From Sphingomonas sp. PP-F2F-A104-K0414 (GTDB taxonomy: Bacteria; Pseudomonadota; Alphaproteobacteria; Sphingomonadales; Sphingomonadaceae), in NCBI RefSeq assembly GCF_004340945.1, contig NZ_SLYD01000013.1, positions 1-64,000 of the forward strand: 64,000 bases of DNA, given 5' to 3'. Below the pieces are notes generated by a model. The model worked only from the letters and a program-made list of their open reading frames with translations. It was not told the origin of the DNA and made no database searches. The position numbers and the translations under genes were made by a program. Positions 8,483 to 16,715 of this stretch are shown piece by piece. Position 1 is the stretch's first letter. Each line of letters starts with the position of its first letter.

Positions 8483-10516
8483 TTATTTCGCCGTCCACTT
8501 CCCCATCCAGCCGAGCACTTCGCCATACCATTGCCGCGAGTTCTTCGGCTTCAGCACCCAGTGGTTCTCGCCCGGATTGACCAACAGCCGCGACGGGATG
8601 CCGCGCCGCTGGAGCGCGGTGAACGTCGCCAGCCCCTGCGTGTAAGGGATGCGGAAATCCTTCTCGCCGGTGATCACCAGCATCGGCGTCTTCCACTTGG
8701 CGACGTAATTGACCGGGTTCCATTTCTCGAACGCCTGCGGGTCCTCGTAATAGGCCTTGCCGCCATGCTCCCATTCGTCGAACCAAAGCTCCTCGGTTTC
8801 ATATGCCATCGCGCGTGCGTCGAACACGCCGTCATGCTGGACGATGCACTTGAAACGATCGGGCCACTGCCCCTCGATCCAGTTCATCATGTAGCCGCCG
8901 TACGACGCACCGAGCGCACACGCATTGTCCGCATCGAGCCACGCGAACTTGTCGGTCGCGGCCTTCAGACCCTTTTGCAGATCCTCGAGCGGCCAGCCGC
9001 CCCAATTGTTGCTGATCGCATCGGTGAAGCCCTGCCCGTAGCCGGTCGACCCGTGGAAATCGACCGCGACCAGCCCGTAGCCCGCGCCCGCGAACACCGC
9101 GGGGTTCCAGCGATACGACCAGCTGTTGTTGCTCGATCCCTGCGGCCCGCCGTGGACCATGTACGCGATCGGGACCTTGCCGGTGGAGCCGTAGGGCTTC
9201 ACCGCATAGCCCCAGACGGTGTCGGCGTTCGCGCCCTTGAAGTTGAACCGCGTGACCGTCGGCATGTCGATCCCCGCGAGCTTCGTCGCGTTGACCTGGG
9301 TCAGGCGCTGCGGCGCACCGGTGCTTGCGACACGGTAGAAATCGGCGGGTGCGGTGAGGCTGTCAGTCGCTACCACGGGACCGCGCGGGGTAATCGCGAC
9401 CGCGCTGACATGGCCCTCCTGAGTCAGCCGCGTGACCGCGCCGGTGGTCGCATCGACGCGAAACAGCGGCGTCTCCTGCGTGTCGTCCGCCGTCACGTAG
9501 AGCGACTTCGAATCGGGCGCCCATGCGATCGAACCGACCGAGCGGTCCCAGCGCTCGGTCAGCGACACCGTCTTGCCGCTGGCGATATCGCGCAGCGTCA
9601 GTACTTGGCGATCCGCCTCGAACCCCGGCCGCCGCATCGCGAAAAACGCTAGCGTGCGGCCATCGGGCGATACCGTCGGCAGGTTGTCGGTCGCCTTGTT
9701 CGCCGCGGTCAGGTTGACCGGTGCAGCCGAACCGTCCGCGGGGACCGAGAAGATGTCGAGGTTGGTCGACAGCGCCTCGATCCGGCCAGCCTCACGCATC
9801 GCGAAATAGACGGTGCGGCCGTCGGGGCTCCACGAGATTTCCTCGCCGCCGCCATTGGGCTTCGAGGGCGTATCGCCGACGAGCGCGCCGACGATCGCGA
9901 CGCCGTTGCCGGGCGCGCCGGTCGCGGTCAGCGGCAAGACGAACAGCTGCGATCGCGTACCATCCGCCCACGTATCCCAATGCCGTACGAACAGCTGGTC
10001 GTAGGTGCGGCCGGCGCCCGCGTTCGGATCCTTCTTCACCATCGCCGGCTCGAGGCTCGGCGCGCCGGGCTTGCGATCCGCCCAGACGAGCAGCCTGTCG
10101 CCGGTCGGCGCGACCTTGAAGCCGCTGAACCCACCCTTGAAGCTGGTCAGCTTGCGCGGTGTGCCGCCCGTTACGGGCACCGACCAGACTGCATCCTCGC
10201 CGCCCTTGTCTGAGGTGAAATACACCGTGTTGCCGACGATCTGCGGGTCGTTCTCGTTGACCTGCGGATCAGCGAGCAGCTTCACCGGCGTCGCGCCCGG
10301 CGTGCTCAGGTCGAGCCGCCAGAGATCGTAGCGCCCCTTGTCCGCCGCGAGATCGGTCTCGCGCTGCGCCCAGACGAGCCAACGCCCGTCCTGCGACGCG
10401 GTCGGCGCGCCGACGCGGCTGAGCATCGTCACGTCGTCGATGGTGAGTTGCCGGGCGGCGGCGGGGGCACTCGCAAAGGCGAGCACGGCGAGGCTGGCGG
10501 AGAGCATGATCTTCAT
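8483..10516 (-). CDS. Secreted S9-family (prolyl oligopeptidase-type) peptidase
   Basis: This is a predicted periplasmic serine peptidase of the acylaminoacyl-peptidase/DPP type. I chose the ATG at 10516 because it gives a clean signal peptide (MKIMLSASLAVLAFASAPAAA), and the 12 extra upstream codons add nothing. The middle part is a WD40-like beta-propeller with repeats such as SWSPDGRTVYFAMREAGR and TVSPDGRTLAFF. The C-terminal alpha/beta hydrolase domain holds the nucleophile GASYGGYMMNW (serine at about residue 532) and the catalytic His in NPGENHWV near residue 655. Length 677 residues is typical. It is monocistronic and ends at a strong hairpin. Confidence 0.93.
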   Translation of the reverse strand: MKIMLSASLAVLAFASAPAAARQLTIDDVTMLSRVGAPTASQDGRWLVWAQRETDLAADKGRYDLWRLDLSTPGATPVKLLADPQVNENDPQIVGNTVYFTSDKGGEDAVWSVPVTGGTPRKLTSFKGGFSGFKVAPTGDRLLVWADRKPGAPSLEPAMVKKDPNAGAGRTYDQLFVRHWDTWADGTRSQLFVLPLTATGAPGNGVAIVGALVGDTPSKPNGGGEEISWSPDGRTVYFAMREAGRIEALSTNLDIFSVPADGSAAPVNLTAANKATDNLPTVSPDGRTLAFFAMRRPGFEADRQVLTLRDIASGKTVSLTERWDRSVGSIAWAPDSKSLYVTADDTQETPLFRVDATTGAVTRLTQEGHVSAVAITPRGPVVATDSLTAPADFYRVASTGAPQRLTQVNATKLAGIDMPTVTRFNFKGANADTVWGYAVKPYGSTGKVPIAYMVHGGPQGSSNNSWSYRWNPAVFAGAGYGLVAVDFHGSTGYGQGFTDAISNNWGGWPLEDLQKGLKAATDKFAWLDADNACALGASYGGYMMNWIEGQWPDRFKCIVQHDGVFDARAMAYETEELWFDEWEHGGKAYYEDPQAFEKWNPVNYVAKWKTPMLVITGEKDFRIPYTQGLATFTALQRRGIPSRLLVNPGENHWVLKPKNSRQWYGEVLGWMGKWTAK

Positions 10517-10638
10517 GCGCGTGTGATAGGACGCTTGCGGGATTATGCGCAATCACCGGGGTTTGGTGACGGATCGATTTGCCTGCGGGATCAAAGACGA
10601 GATGGACAGATGCGATAGCGATCCGCAGCGCCTCGCCT

Positions 10639-10721
10639 CGTCATCCTGACGAAAGTCAGGACCCAGTGTTACGAACGGTGACTTTCGCGGCTCGGGGTCC
10701 TGACTTTCGTCAGGATGACGG
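10639..10721. repeat. Diverged family C-like palindromic element
   Basis: Two inverted arms GTCATCCTGACGAAAGTCAGG and its near reverse complement CCTGACTTTCGTCAGGATGAC (each a hairpin) flank a roughly 40-base centre. The outer GTCATCC/GGATGAC is shared with family C, but the inner hairpin differs. It occupies most of the 248-base gap between the divergent S9 peptidase and DNA glycosylase genes, so promoters for both must lie beside it. Confidence 0.8.
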
Positions 10722-10764
10722 ATGGGGGTTGTCGAACGGAAAGCTATCTTCACTAAAGACACCC

Positions 10765-11280
10765 ATGTCCCTCAAGCACTCCTTCCCCCCGATCGCCGCG
10801 CCCGATGCGCGCCTGCTCGTCCTCGGCAGCCTGCCAGGGGATCGCTCGCTTGCGGCGCAGCGCTATTACGCACATCCGCAGAACCAGTTCTGGCAGCTGA
10901 TGTCGCCCGTCGTCGGTCGCGACCTCGCCGTGCTGGACTATGACGACCGGCTCGACGCGTTACGCGAGGCCCGCGTCGCGCTGTGGGACGTCATCGGTTC
11001 GGCCCGCCGCGCAGGCAGCACCGATGCGGCGATCGTCGATATCGCAGGTAACGACCTCCCCGCTCTGATCGCCACCCTGCCGCATCTCCGCGCGATCGCG
11101 TTCAACGGCGGCACCGCGCTCAAGCAAGGCATGAAGCTCCTTGGCCGCGACGTCGCTGGCCCCGAGATCGTCGCGCTCCCGTCGAGCAGCCCGCTCCACA
11201 CGGTCGGCATTGCGGCCAAGCACCCCGCTTGGAGCGCACTGGCGACGTTCCTGCTCGACCCGCCTGCAAAGCGCGCCTAG
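10765..11280 (+). CDS. DNA-deoxyinosine glycosylase (uracil-DNA glycosylase superfamily)
   Basis: This 171-residue protein belongs to the group of small UDG-superfamily enzymes that remove deoxyinosine (hypoxanthine) from DNA. The family opening LLVLGSLPGDRSL and the following YYAHPQNQFWQLM motif are clear, as are VALWDVIGSARRAGSTDAAI and the C-terminal LPSSSPLHTVG, which provides the conserved catalytic-loop serine/histidine region. The ATG at 10765 starts exactly at this conserved fold. It is followed after 9 bases by the DUF1993 gene, so the two are probably co-transcribed. Confidence 0.88.
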   Translation: MSLKHSFPPIAAPDARLLVLGSLPGDRSLAAQRYYAHPQNQFWQLMSPVVGRDLAVLDYDDRLDALREARVALWDVIGSARRAGSTDAAIVDIAGNDLPALIATLPHLRAIAFNGGTALKQGMKLLGRDVAGPEIVALPSSSPLHTVGIAAKHPAWSALATFLLDPPAKRA

Positions 11281-11289
11281 CCTTCTCGC

Positions 11290-11790
11290 ATGACCAGCCT
11301 CTACGACCTCACGGTCCCCGCCTTCCGCCGCGGTTTTGCCAGCCTGTCGACGATCCTGACCGTCGGCGAGACGTTCGCGCGCGACCACGGCATCGCGGAG
11401 GCGGACATGCTCGACACCCGGCTGACCGCCGACATGACGCCGCTGACCGCGCAGGTGCAGCGCGCGAGCGACACCGCAAAGGGCGCGATGGTGCGGATCG
11501 GCGACATCCCCAATCTCGCCATGGTAGATGACGAAGCCAGCTTCGCCGCGCTCCAGCAGCGGATCGTCGCGACGCTCGCGTTTCTCGACACCGTTCCCCG
11601 CGCAGCGATCGACGGCAAGGAGGAGGCCCCGGTTACGCTCGTCACGCCGGGTGGCAGCATCGACTTCACCGGCAAAAGCTACGTGCTCGGCTTCGTCCTG
11701 CCCAATTTCTATTTCCACATTACAACGGCCTACGCGCTTTTACGGATGCGCGGCGTGCCGATCGGCAAGATGCATTATCTGGGCCGATAA
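11290..11790 (+). CDS. DUF1993 protein
   Basis: This is a 166-residue soluble protein of the DUF1993 family (a DinB-like four-helix fold is likely). The start LYDLTVPAFRRGFASLSTIL and the C-terminal YVLGFVLPNFYFHITTAYALLRMRGVPIGKMHYLG are characteristic, including the conserved HITTAYALLR helix. The biochemical function is unknown. It starts 9 bases after the deoxyinosine glycosylase gene and is 42 bases before the DedA gene, so the three rightward genes may form one transcription unit. Confidence 0.9.
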   Translation: MTSLYDLTVPAFRRGFASLSTILTVGETFARDHGIAEADMLDTRLTADMTPLTAQVQRASDTAKGAMVRIGDIPNLAMVDDEASFAALQQRIVATLAFLDTVPRAAIDGKEEAPVTLVTPGGSIDFTGKSYVLGFVLPNFYFHITTAYALLRMRGVPIGKMHYLGR

Positions 11791-11832
11791 GCACGGCTGG
11801 CCAAACCCCGTGCGGTCCGGCAAGGGCGGCGA

Positions 11833-12456
11833 ATGTCGATCGAAAGCTTCATTTCGCAGTACGGCCTTGCCGCGATCTTCCTCGGCGCGGCATTCGAGGG
11901 CGAGACCAGCGTCGTCACCGGCGGCCTGCTCGCGCACCAGCATCTGGTATCGCTGGTCGGCAGCGCCGCCGCCGCGGTGACCGGATCGTTCTTTGCGGAT
12001 CAGCTCTTCTTTTTCGCCGGCCGCCGTTACCGCGACACCAAGCGGGTCCGTCGGATTGCCGAGAAGCCCGCCTTCGCTAAGGCGCTCGACACGCTCGATC
12101 GACATCCGACGGTGTTCATCCTCGGCTTCCGATTTTTGTACGGACTGCGCACGATCAGCCCGATCGCGATCGGTACCTCGCATATCCCCGCGCGCACCTT
12201 CGTGGTGCTCAACGCGATCTCTGCGCTGGTGTGGGGGGTGCTGTTCACCGGGATCGGCTATGTGTTCGGCGACGGGCTGATCGAGCTGGTCGACAAGGTA
12301 ATGCCGAAGCAGAAGCTCGTCGGCGTCGCGATCCTGGTCGCGGTCGCGGCGTTGGTAATCACCGCGATCCGCTTCTGGCGGGGCCGCCACGTCCGCAAGG
12401 CGAGCGCGACGACCGCCACGTCAAACGCCGTCGTCAGTCGAGATCGTTCTCGCTGA
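11833..12456 (+). CDS. DedA-family membrane protein
   Basis: DedA proteins are inner-membrane proteins with a VTT domain, implicated in lipid carrier recycling and envelope homeostasis. The 207-residue protein has the expected pattern: F/G-x-A-x-E-x-x-x-P-like start (YGLAAIFLGAAFEGETSVVTGGLL), re-entrant helix region with GSFFADQLFFFAGRRYR, and the conserved FILGFRFLYGLRTISPIAIGTSHI segment with the basic-GlyRxP-like motif (R at about residue 109). The 3' end overlaps the convergent hypothetical gene by 23 bases. Confidence 0.9.
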   Translation: MSIESFISQYGLAAIFLGAAFEGETSVVTGGLLAHQHLVSLVGSAAAAVTGSFFADQLFFFAGRRYRDTKRVRRIAEKPAFAKALDTLDRHPTVFILGFRFLYGLRTISPIAIGTSHIPARTFVVLNAISALVWGVLFTGIGYVFGDGLIELVDKVMPKQKLVGVAILVAVAALVITAIRFWRGRHVRKASATTATSNAVVSRDRSR

Positions 12457-12706
12457 TCACGACGATCTCCTGGTCGGGATCGCGGGCCAGCGCGACGACG
12501 CCGAGGTCGGCGATCTCGTCGAGATGCTGTTTGAAGATCGCCACCGCATCACCCTCGGGCGCCACCGTGCTCAGTGCTTCGAGCACATCATACTGCACCG
12601 CGAACTGATAGCGTTCTTCGCTGACTTCGCCCTCGAATTCGACCTGGCGCAGGTCGCTATTGTCTTCGAGGGTCTTCATATCGATGTCCAACCGGTCTTC
12701 GGCCAT
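12434..12706 (-). CDS. Small acidic protein, possibly DUF1488-like
   Basis: This is a 90-residue acidic protein. The order of beta-strand (RQVEFEGEVSEERYQFAVQYDVLEAL) followed by a helix with F-x-x-HLDEIADLG and a terminal beta-strand (EIVVISENDLD) resembles the DUF1488 family, but this is pattern resemblance only. It lacks signal peptide and membrane segment. Its stop codon lies inside the 3' end of the DedA gene on the other strand. It lies 58 bases downstream of gyrB on the same strand, so it may be read from the gyrB transcript. Confidence 0.7.
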   Translation of the reverse strand: MAEDRLDIDMKTLEDNSDLRQVEFEGEVSEERYQFAVQYDVLEALSTVAPEGDAVAIFKQHLDEIADLGVVALARDPDQEIVVISENDLD

Positions 12707-12764
12707 GTTCTACGCTCCTAGATAGATGGCCGTTAAGCGCGGTTGGACGTTCGATGTTCCGTCC

Positions 12765-15296
12765 TTAGACGTCGAGATTGGCGACGTTGAGCGCGTTATC
12801 CTGGATGAACTCGCGGCGGGGTTCGACGACTTCGCCCATCAGCTGCGTGAAGATCTCGTTCGCGCTCTCGGCGTTGAGCGCGGTGACGCGGAGCATCGAG
12901 CGGACCGACGGATCGAGCGTGGTTTCCCAGAGCTGTTCCGCGTTCATCTCGCCCAAGCCCTTGTAGCGCTGGATCGCGAGACCCTTCCGGCCGGCGGTCA
13001 GGATCGCGTCGAGCAGATGGCTCGGACGCGAAACCTGCGTCGAGCCGCGCGCGGCGACCGCCGTGACCGAGCCGATCACACCGGCACCCGCCTCGGTACC
13101 CTCCTCGGCCTCCGGCTCTTCGGCTTGCGATGCCTTGCTGGCGGGGACGAGGTTAGAGGTCTGCGCATAGCTTTCGGCGTGCTCGCCCGACAGCGCGTGG
13201 AGTTTCCGCGCTTCGGCCGACACCAGGAAGCTGGCCTCGATGATGTGGTGGTCGGTGACGCCGCGCCATGCACGCTGGAAGTGGATGCCGCCGTCTTCGG
13301 TCAGCACCGCGGTCCAGCGGGCATCGCCGTCGTCGAGTTCGAGACGACGCGTCACGACTTCGAGACGCGAGGTGCGGTCCTCGACCGAAGCCTCCGGATC
13401 GAACACGCCGCCGAGTGCGAGTGCCTCGATCATACCGGCATCATAGCGCTTGGGGACGTAGCGCATGAGCGTCCGCATCCGGCGCGCGTGATCGACCAGA
13501 TCCTTCAGGTCGCGCCCCGAACGACCGCCACCGGGACCGTCGAGCACCATCGTATTGACGCCCGCATCGACCAAATACTCGTCGAGCGCCGCGTCGTCCT
13601 TGAGATACACCTCGGACCGGCCCTTGGTCGCTTTGTAAAGCGGCGGCTGGGCGATGTAGAGGTAACCACCCTCGATGATCTTGGGCATGTGACGGTAGAA
13701 CAGCGTCAGCAGCAGCGTGCGGATGTGCGCGCCGTCGACGTCTGCGTCGGTCATGATGACGATCTTGTGGTAGCGCAGCTTGTCCGCGTTGAAGTCGTCG
13801 CGGATGCCGGTGCCCATCGCGGTGATGAGCGTGCCGATCTCGCGGCTCGACAACATCCGGTCTTCGCGCGCGCGCTCGGTGTTGAGGATCTTGCCGCGCA
13901 GGGGCAGGATCGCCTGGAAATGGCGATCGCGGCCCTGCTTTGCCGAGCCGCCTGCCGAGTCACCCTCGACCAGGAACAGTTCGGACTTGGCGGGATCGCG
14001 CTCTTGGCAGTCGGCGAGCTTGCCGGGCAGCGAGGCGATGTCCATCACGCCCTTGCGACGCGTCAGTTCGCGGGCGCGCTTGGCGGCTTCGCGGGCTGCG
14101 GCGGCGTCGATGATCTTGGCGACGATCGCCTTGCCGTGTGCAGGGTTTTCCTCGAGCCATTCGGCCATCTTGTCGGCCATCAGGCTTTCGAGTGGCTGGC
14201 GGACTTCGGACGAGACGAGCTTGTCCTTGGTCTGGCTGCTGAACTTCGGATCGGGCAGCTTGACCGAGACGATCGCGGTCAGGCCTTCGCGCATGTCCTC
14301 GCCGGTGAGCTGGACCTTCTCCTTCTTCAACAGCCCCGATTTCTCGGCGTAGTTGTTGAGCGTGCGGGTCAGCGCGGCGCGGAATGCGGCCATGTGCGTG
14401 CCGCCGTCGCGCTGCGGGATGTTGTTCGTGAAGGCGAGGACGTTCTCGTAATACGAGTCGTTCCACTGGAGCGCGACGTCCATCGTGACGTCGTCGCGCG
14501 TGCCGCTGATCGCGACGGGCTCGGGCATCAGCGGGAGCTTGGCGCGATCGAGATACTTCACGAATGCGGCGATCCCGCCCTCGTAATAGAGCTCGACGGT
14601 CTTCATCTCCTCGTGCCGCGCGTCGCTAAGAAACAGGCGGACGCCCGAGTTGAGGAATGCCAGCTCACGGTAACGATGTTCGAGCTTGTCGAAGTCGAAA
14701 TCGGTGATCTTGAAGGTGGCAGGCGACGGGAAGAAGGTGACGCGCGTCCCCTTCTGGCCCTCGGTGGCGGGGCCGACGACCTTGAGCGGGGCGACCGCGT
14801 CGCCGAACGCGAAGCGCATGTAATGCTCCTCGCCGTTGCGCCAGATCGTCAGGTCGAGCCATTCGCTGAGCGCGTTGACGACCGAGACGCCGACGCCGTG
14901 CAGGCCGCCCGAAACCTTGTACGCGTTTTCGTCGCTGGTGTTCTCGAACTTACCGCCGGCGTGGAGCTGGGTCATGATGACCTCGGCTGCGGACACGCCT
15001 TCCTCGGTGTGGATCCCGGTCGGGATACCGCGGCCGTTGTCGGTGACGGAGACCGAGCCGTCGGCGTTGAGGACGATGTCGATGCGGTCGCAATGCCCGG
15101 CGAGCGCCTCGTCGATCGCGTTGTCGCTGACCTCGAATACCATGTGGTGGAGGCCCGAACCGTCGTCGGTGTCGCCGATGTACATGCCGGGGCGTTTCCG
15201 CACCGCGTCGAGGCCCTTGAGGACCTTGATCGAGTCGGCGCCGTAGTCGCCCATGTTCGGGAGGTTGGGATTATTGGATTCAGGGTTGGATGCCAT
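12765..15296 (-). CDS. gyrB: DNA gyrase subunit B
   Basis: GyrB is the ATPase subunit of DNA gyrase. I chose ATG at 15296 because MASNPESNN leads directly into SIKVLKGLDAVRKRPGMYIGDT, the family start; upstream frame extension is not conserved. The GHKL ATPase motifs (VSDNAIDEALAG, VTDNGRGIPTGIH, GGLHGVG) are all present, as is the TOPRIM region (LVEGDSAGGSAKQGRDR, and DADVDGAHIRTLLLT near residue 510). The C-terminal PLEE-like QRYKGLGEMNAEQLWETT box is complete. The 843-residue length includes an insert of about 150 residues typical of Gram-negative GyrB. Confidence 0.98.
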   Translation of the reverse strand: MASNPESNNPNLPNMGDYGADSIKVLKGLDAVRKRPGMYIGDTDDGSGLHHMVFEVSDNAIDEALAGHCDRIDIVLNADGSVSVTDNGRGIPTGIHTEEGVSAAEVIMTQLHAGGKFENTSDENAYKVSGGLHGVGVSVVNALSEWLDLTIWRNGEEHYMRFAFGDAVAPLKVVGPATEGQKGTRVTFFPSPATFKITDFDFDKLEHRYRELAFLNSGVRLFLSDARHEEMKTVELYYEGGIAAFVKYLDRAKLPLMPEPVAISGTRDDVTMDVALQWNDSYYENVLAFTNNIPQRDGGTHMAAFRAALTRTLNNYAEKSGLLKKEKVQLTGEDMREGLTAIVSVKLPDPKFSSQTKDKLVSSEVRQPLESLMADKMAEWLEENPAHGKAIVAKIIDAAAAREAAKRARELTRRKGVMDIASLPGKLADCQERDPAKSELFLVEGDSAGGSAKQGRDRHFQAILPLRGKILNTERAREDRMLSSREIGTLITAMGTGIRDDFNADKLRYHKIVIMTDADVDGAHIRTLLLTLFYRHMPKIIEGGYLYIAQPPLYKATKGRSEVYLKDDAALDEYLVDAGVNTMVLDGPGGGRSGRDLKDLVDHARRMRTLMRYVPKRYDAGMIEALALGGVFDPEASVEDRTSRLEVVTRRLELDDGDARWTAVLTEDGGIHFQRAWRGVTDHHIIEASFLVSAEARKLHALSGEHAESYAQTSNLVPASKASQAEEPEAEEGTEAGAGVIGSVTAVAARGSTQVSRPSHLLDAILTAGRKGLAIQRYKGLGEMNAEQLWETTLDPSVRSMLRVTALNAESANEIFTQLMGEVVEPRREFIQDNALNVANLDV

Positions 15297-15521
15297 GACA
15301 AGTATATAGGCATCGGACGGCCGAAACGGAAGCGAAATGGCCGGCGCGGGCTGGGGCGCGCGGGAGTGAAGTATAGGAAGTGCAGACGCTGAGAGCGTTT
15401 TGTGTCGAGTGTGCACTTCGCGTGTCGGGCGTGTCGGTTTCGAGGAGGTTAGGAGCGCCATGCGGGGATAGTGACAGCGTAGGGTCGTGTAGGACAGCGG
15501 CTCGCGGCTTCTCCGGTGAAG
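15297..15521. other. gyrB upstream region without a gene
   Basis: This is the left part of the 519-base gap between gyrB and the OmpA-family gene (15297-15815). It must hold the gyrB promoter, since the next leftward gene upstream is separated by repeat elements. I see no gene-like frame. The remainder of the gap is filled by a family B and a family F palindromic element. Confidence 0.5.
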
Positions 15522-15630
15522 CCACCTCCCCGGCGCAGGCCGGGGCCCAGGTGGAAAGGTTTCAATAACTACGTGCCGCACTCTGTTAGCGACGTCGCCC
15601 AACTGGGCCCCGGCCTTCGCCGGGGTGGTG
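15522..15630. repeat. Family B palindromic element upstream of gyrB
   Basis: The element has inverted arms CCCCGGCGCAGGCCGGGG and CCCCGGCCTTCGCCGGGG, each followed toward the centre by CCCAGGTGG / CCAACTGGG. Between them lies a short divergent centre that keeps the AAAGGT..ATAACTAC pattern. The same plan occurs at 22773-22880, 30534-30640 and 32290-32398. Confidence 0.88.
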
Positions 15631-15657
15631 GGCGGCTGAAGGGGCGCGGCCCTTACG

Positions 15658-15810
15658 TCCCTCTCCCCTTTGGGGGAGAGGGAAGGAGGAGCCGTAGGCG
15701 ACGGAAGGGTGAGGGGGAGTTGGGGCGAACTCCTGAGCCTCACGCCCCTCTCCCTTCCCACCACCAGTGCGGCGGGCCCCTTCCCTCTCCCCGAGGGGGG
15801 AGAGGGAGCT
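15658..15810. repeat. Family F palindromic element
   Basis: Outer arms are CCCTCTCCCC..GGGGAGAGGG hairpins at about 15659-15682 and 15781-15808. The inner part contains GTAGGCGACGGAAGGGTGAGGG and its partner CCTCACGCCCCTCTCCCTTCC. At about 150 bp it is longer than the other elements. This is the only full copy I see in the window; its general plan resembles family E (CGACGG core) but the arms differ. Confidence 0.75.
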
Positions 15811-15815
15811 GCTCC

Positions 15816-16631
15816 TCAGAAACGGTCGGCGCGCTGGCCGAGGAGTGTGACTTCGACACGGCGGTTTAGGCGCATGCCGGCCGGCGTCGCGTTGGTCGCG
15901 ACCGGGTCGTGCTCGCCGTGGCCGACGACGCTGAAGCGAGCGCGCACCACGTCCATGTCGTCGAAGGCCTGGCGGACGCTGGCGGCGCGACGCTCGGACA
16001 GGTCCTGGTTATGCGCGTCCGTCCCGCGCGAGTCCGTGAAGCCGTCGATCGCGACGCGGACACCGGGGTTGCCGCGCAAATAGCGGGCGAGCGGCCGCAG
16101 CTTCTCGATCGCGCCGGGACGCAGCACGGCGCTGTCGGTACGGAACAGCACGTCCTCCTGCAGCGTCAGCGTCGCGCCGCGCGGGGTCTGGCGGAAGCCG
16201 TAGTTGCGCATCGCGCCGCGGTCCCATGTCGTGGTGGTCTCGACTACAGTCGTGCCGCCGCGGTCGCCGCGATAGCCGCGTGGGTCACGGCCGTATGCAT
16301 CCCAGTCGAAGCGGTCACGGCGGGGGCCAGCAATGCGCGCAAATTCGCGGTTGGCGTCGTCGGCTTCCCGCGGGCTGATCCGGCCATCGCCGTTCGCATC
16401 GAAGTTCGGCATCACGAACGCAATGCCGCGCCGCGTATTGCGCAGTTCGGGGAAGAGCACCGGAACGCCGGCGCCTTCCAGACGATAGCCGGGGCGCAAC
16501 CATGGCGCGCGGCTCATATCGTAGCGCCCCTCGGGCCGTCCTCCGTCACGGACCTGCGCGAAAACAGGGGCGGTGGTTGCTGCAACCATCAGGACGCCAA
16601 GGGCTGCGCGCGTGAATTTCCGGGTCATCAT
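15816..16631 (-). CDS. OmpA-family outer-membrane protein with one EF-hand-like motif
   Basis: This 271-residue exported protein has a signal peptide (RKFTRAALGVLMVAATTAPVFAQ). A single EF-hand-like calcium loop follows (NFDANGDGRISPREADD, about residues 75-92). The C-terminal half is an OmpA domain that binds peptidoglycan: VLFRTDSAVLRPGAIEKL, then IDGFTDSRGTDAHNQDLSERRAASV with the conserved D and R that contact diaminopimelate, and a final RLNRRVEVTLL strand. It probably anchors the outer membrane to the wall. It is transcribed leftward between recF and gyrB, but spacing and the repeats suggest its own promoter. Confidence 0.93.
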   Translation of the reverse strand: MMTRKFTRAALGVLMVAATTAPVFAQVRDGGRPEGRYDMSRAPWLRPGYRLEGAGVPVLFPELRNTRRGIAFVMPNFDANGDGRISPREADDANREFARIAGPRRDRFDWDAYGRDPRGYRGDRGGTTVVETTTTWDRGAMRNYGFRQTPRGATLTLQEDVLFRTDSAVLRPGAIEKLRPLARYLRGNPGVRVAIDGFTDSRGTDAHNQDLSERRAASVRQAFDDMDVVRARFSVVGHGEHDPVATNATPAGMRLNRRVEVTLLGQRADRF

Positions 16632-16715
16632 CGTCTCTCCGTATCTTCGATGGACGGAGCTTTGCCCGCGCCCGCTTGAACGCGCGGTGAGCCTGCTCGA
16701 CAGCGCGCGTTCAGC

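Noticed and set aside
12726..15392. An 888-codon open frame on the plus strand across gyrB
   Set aside because: It is antisense to a certain gyrB over its whole length. High GC removes stops in the complementary frame; it has no start signal or recognisable family.
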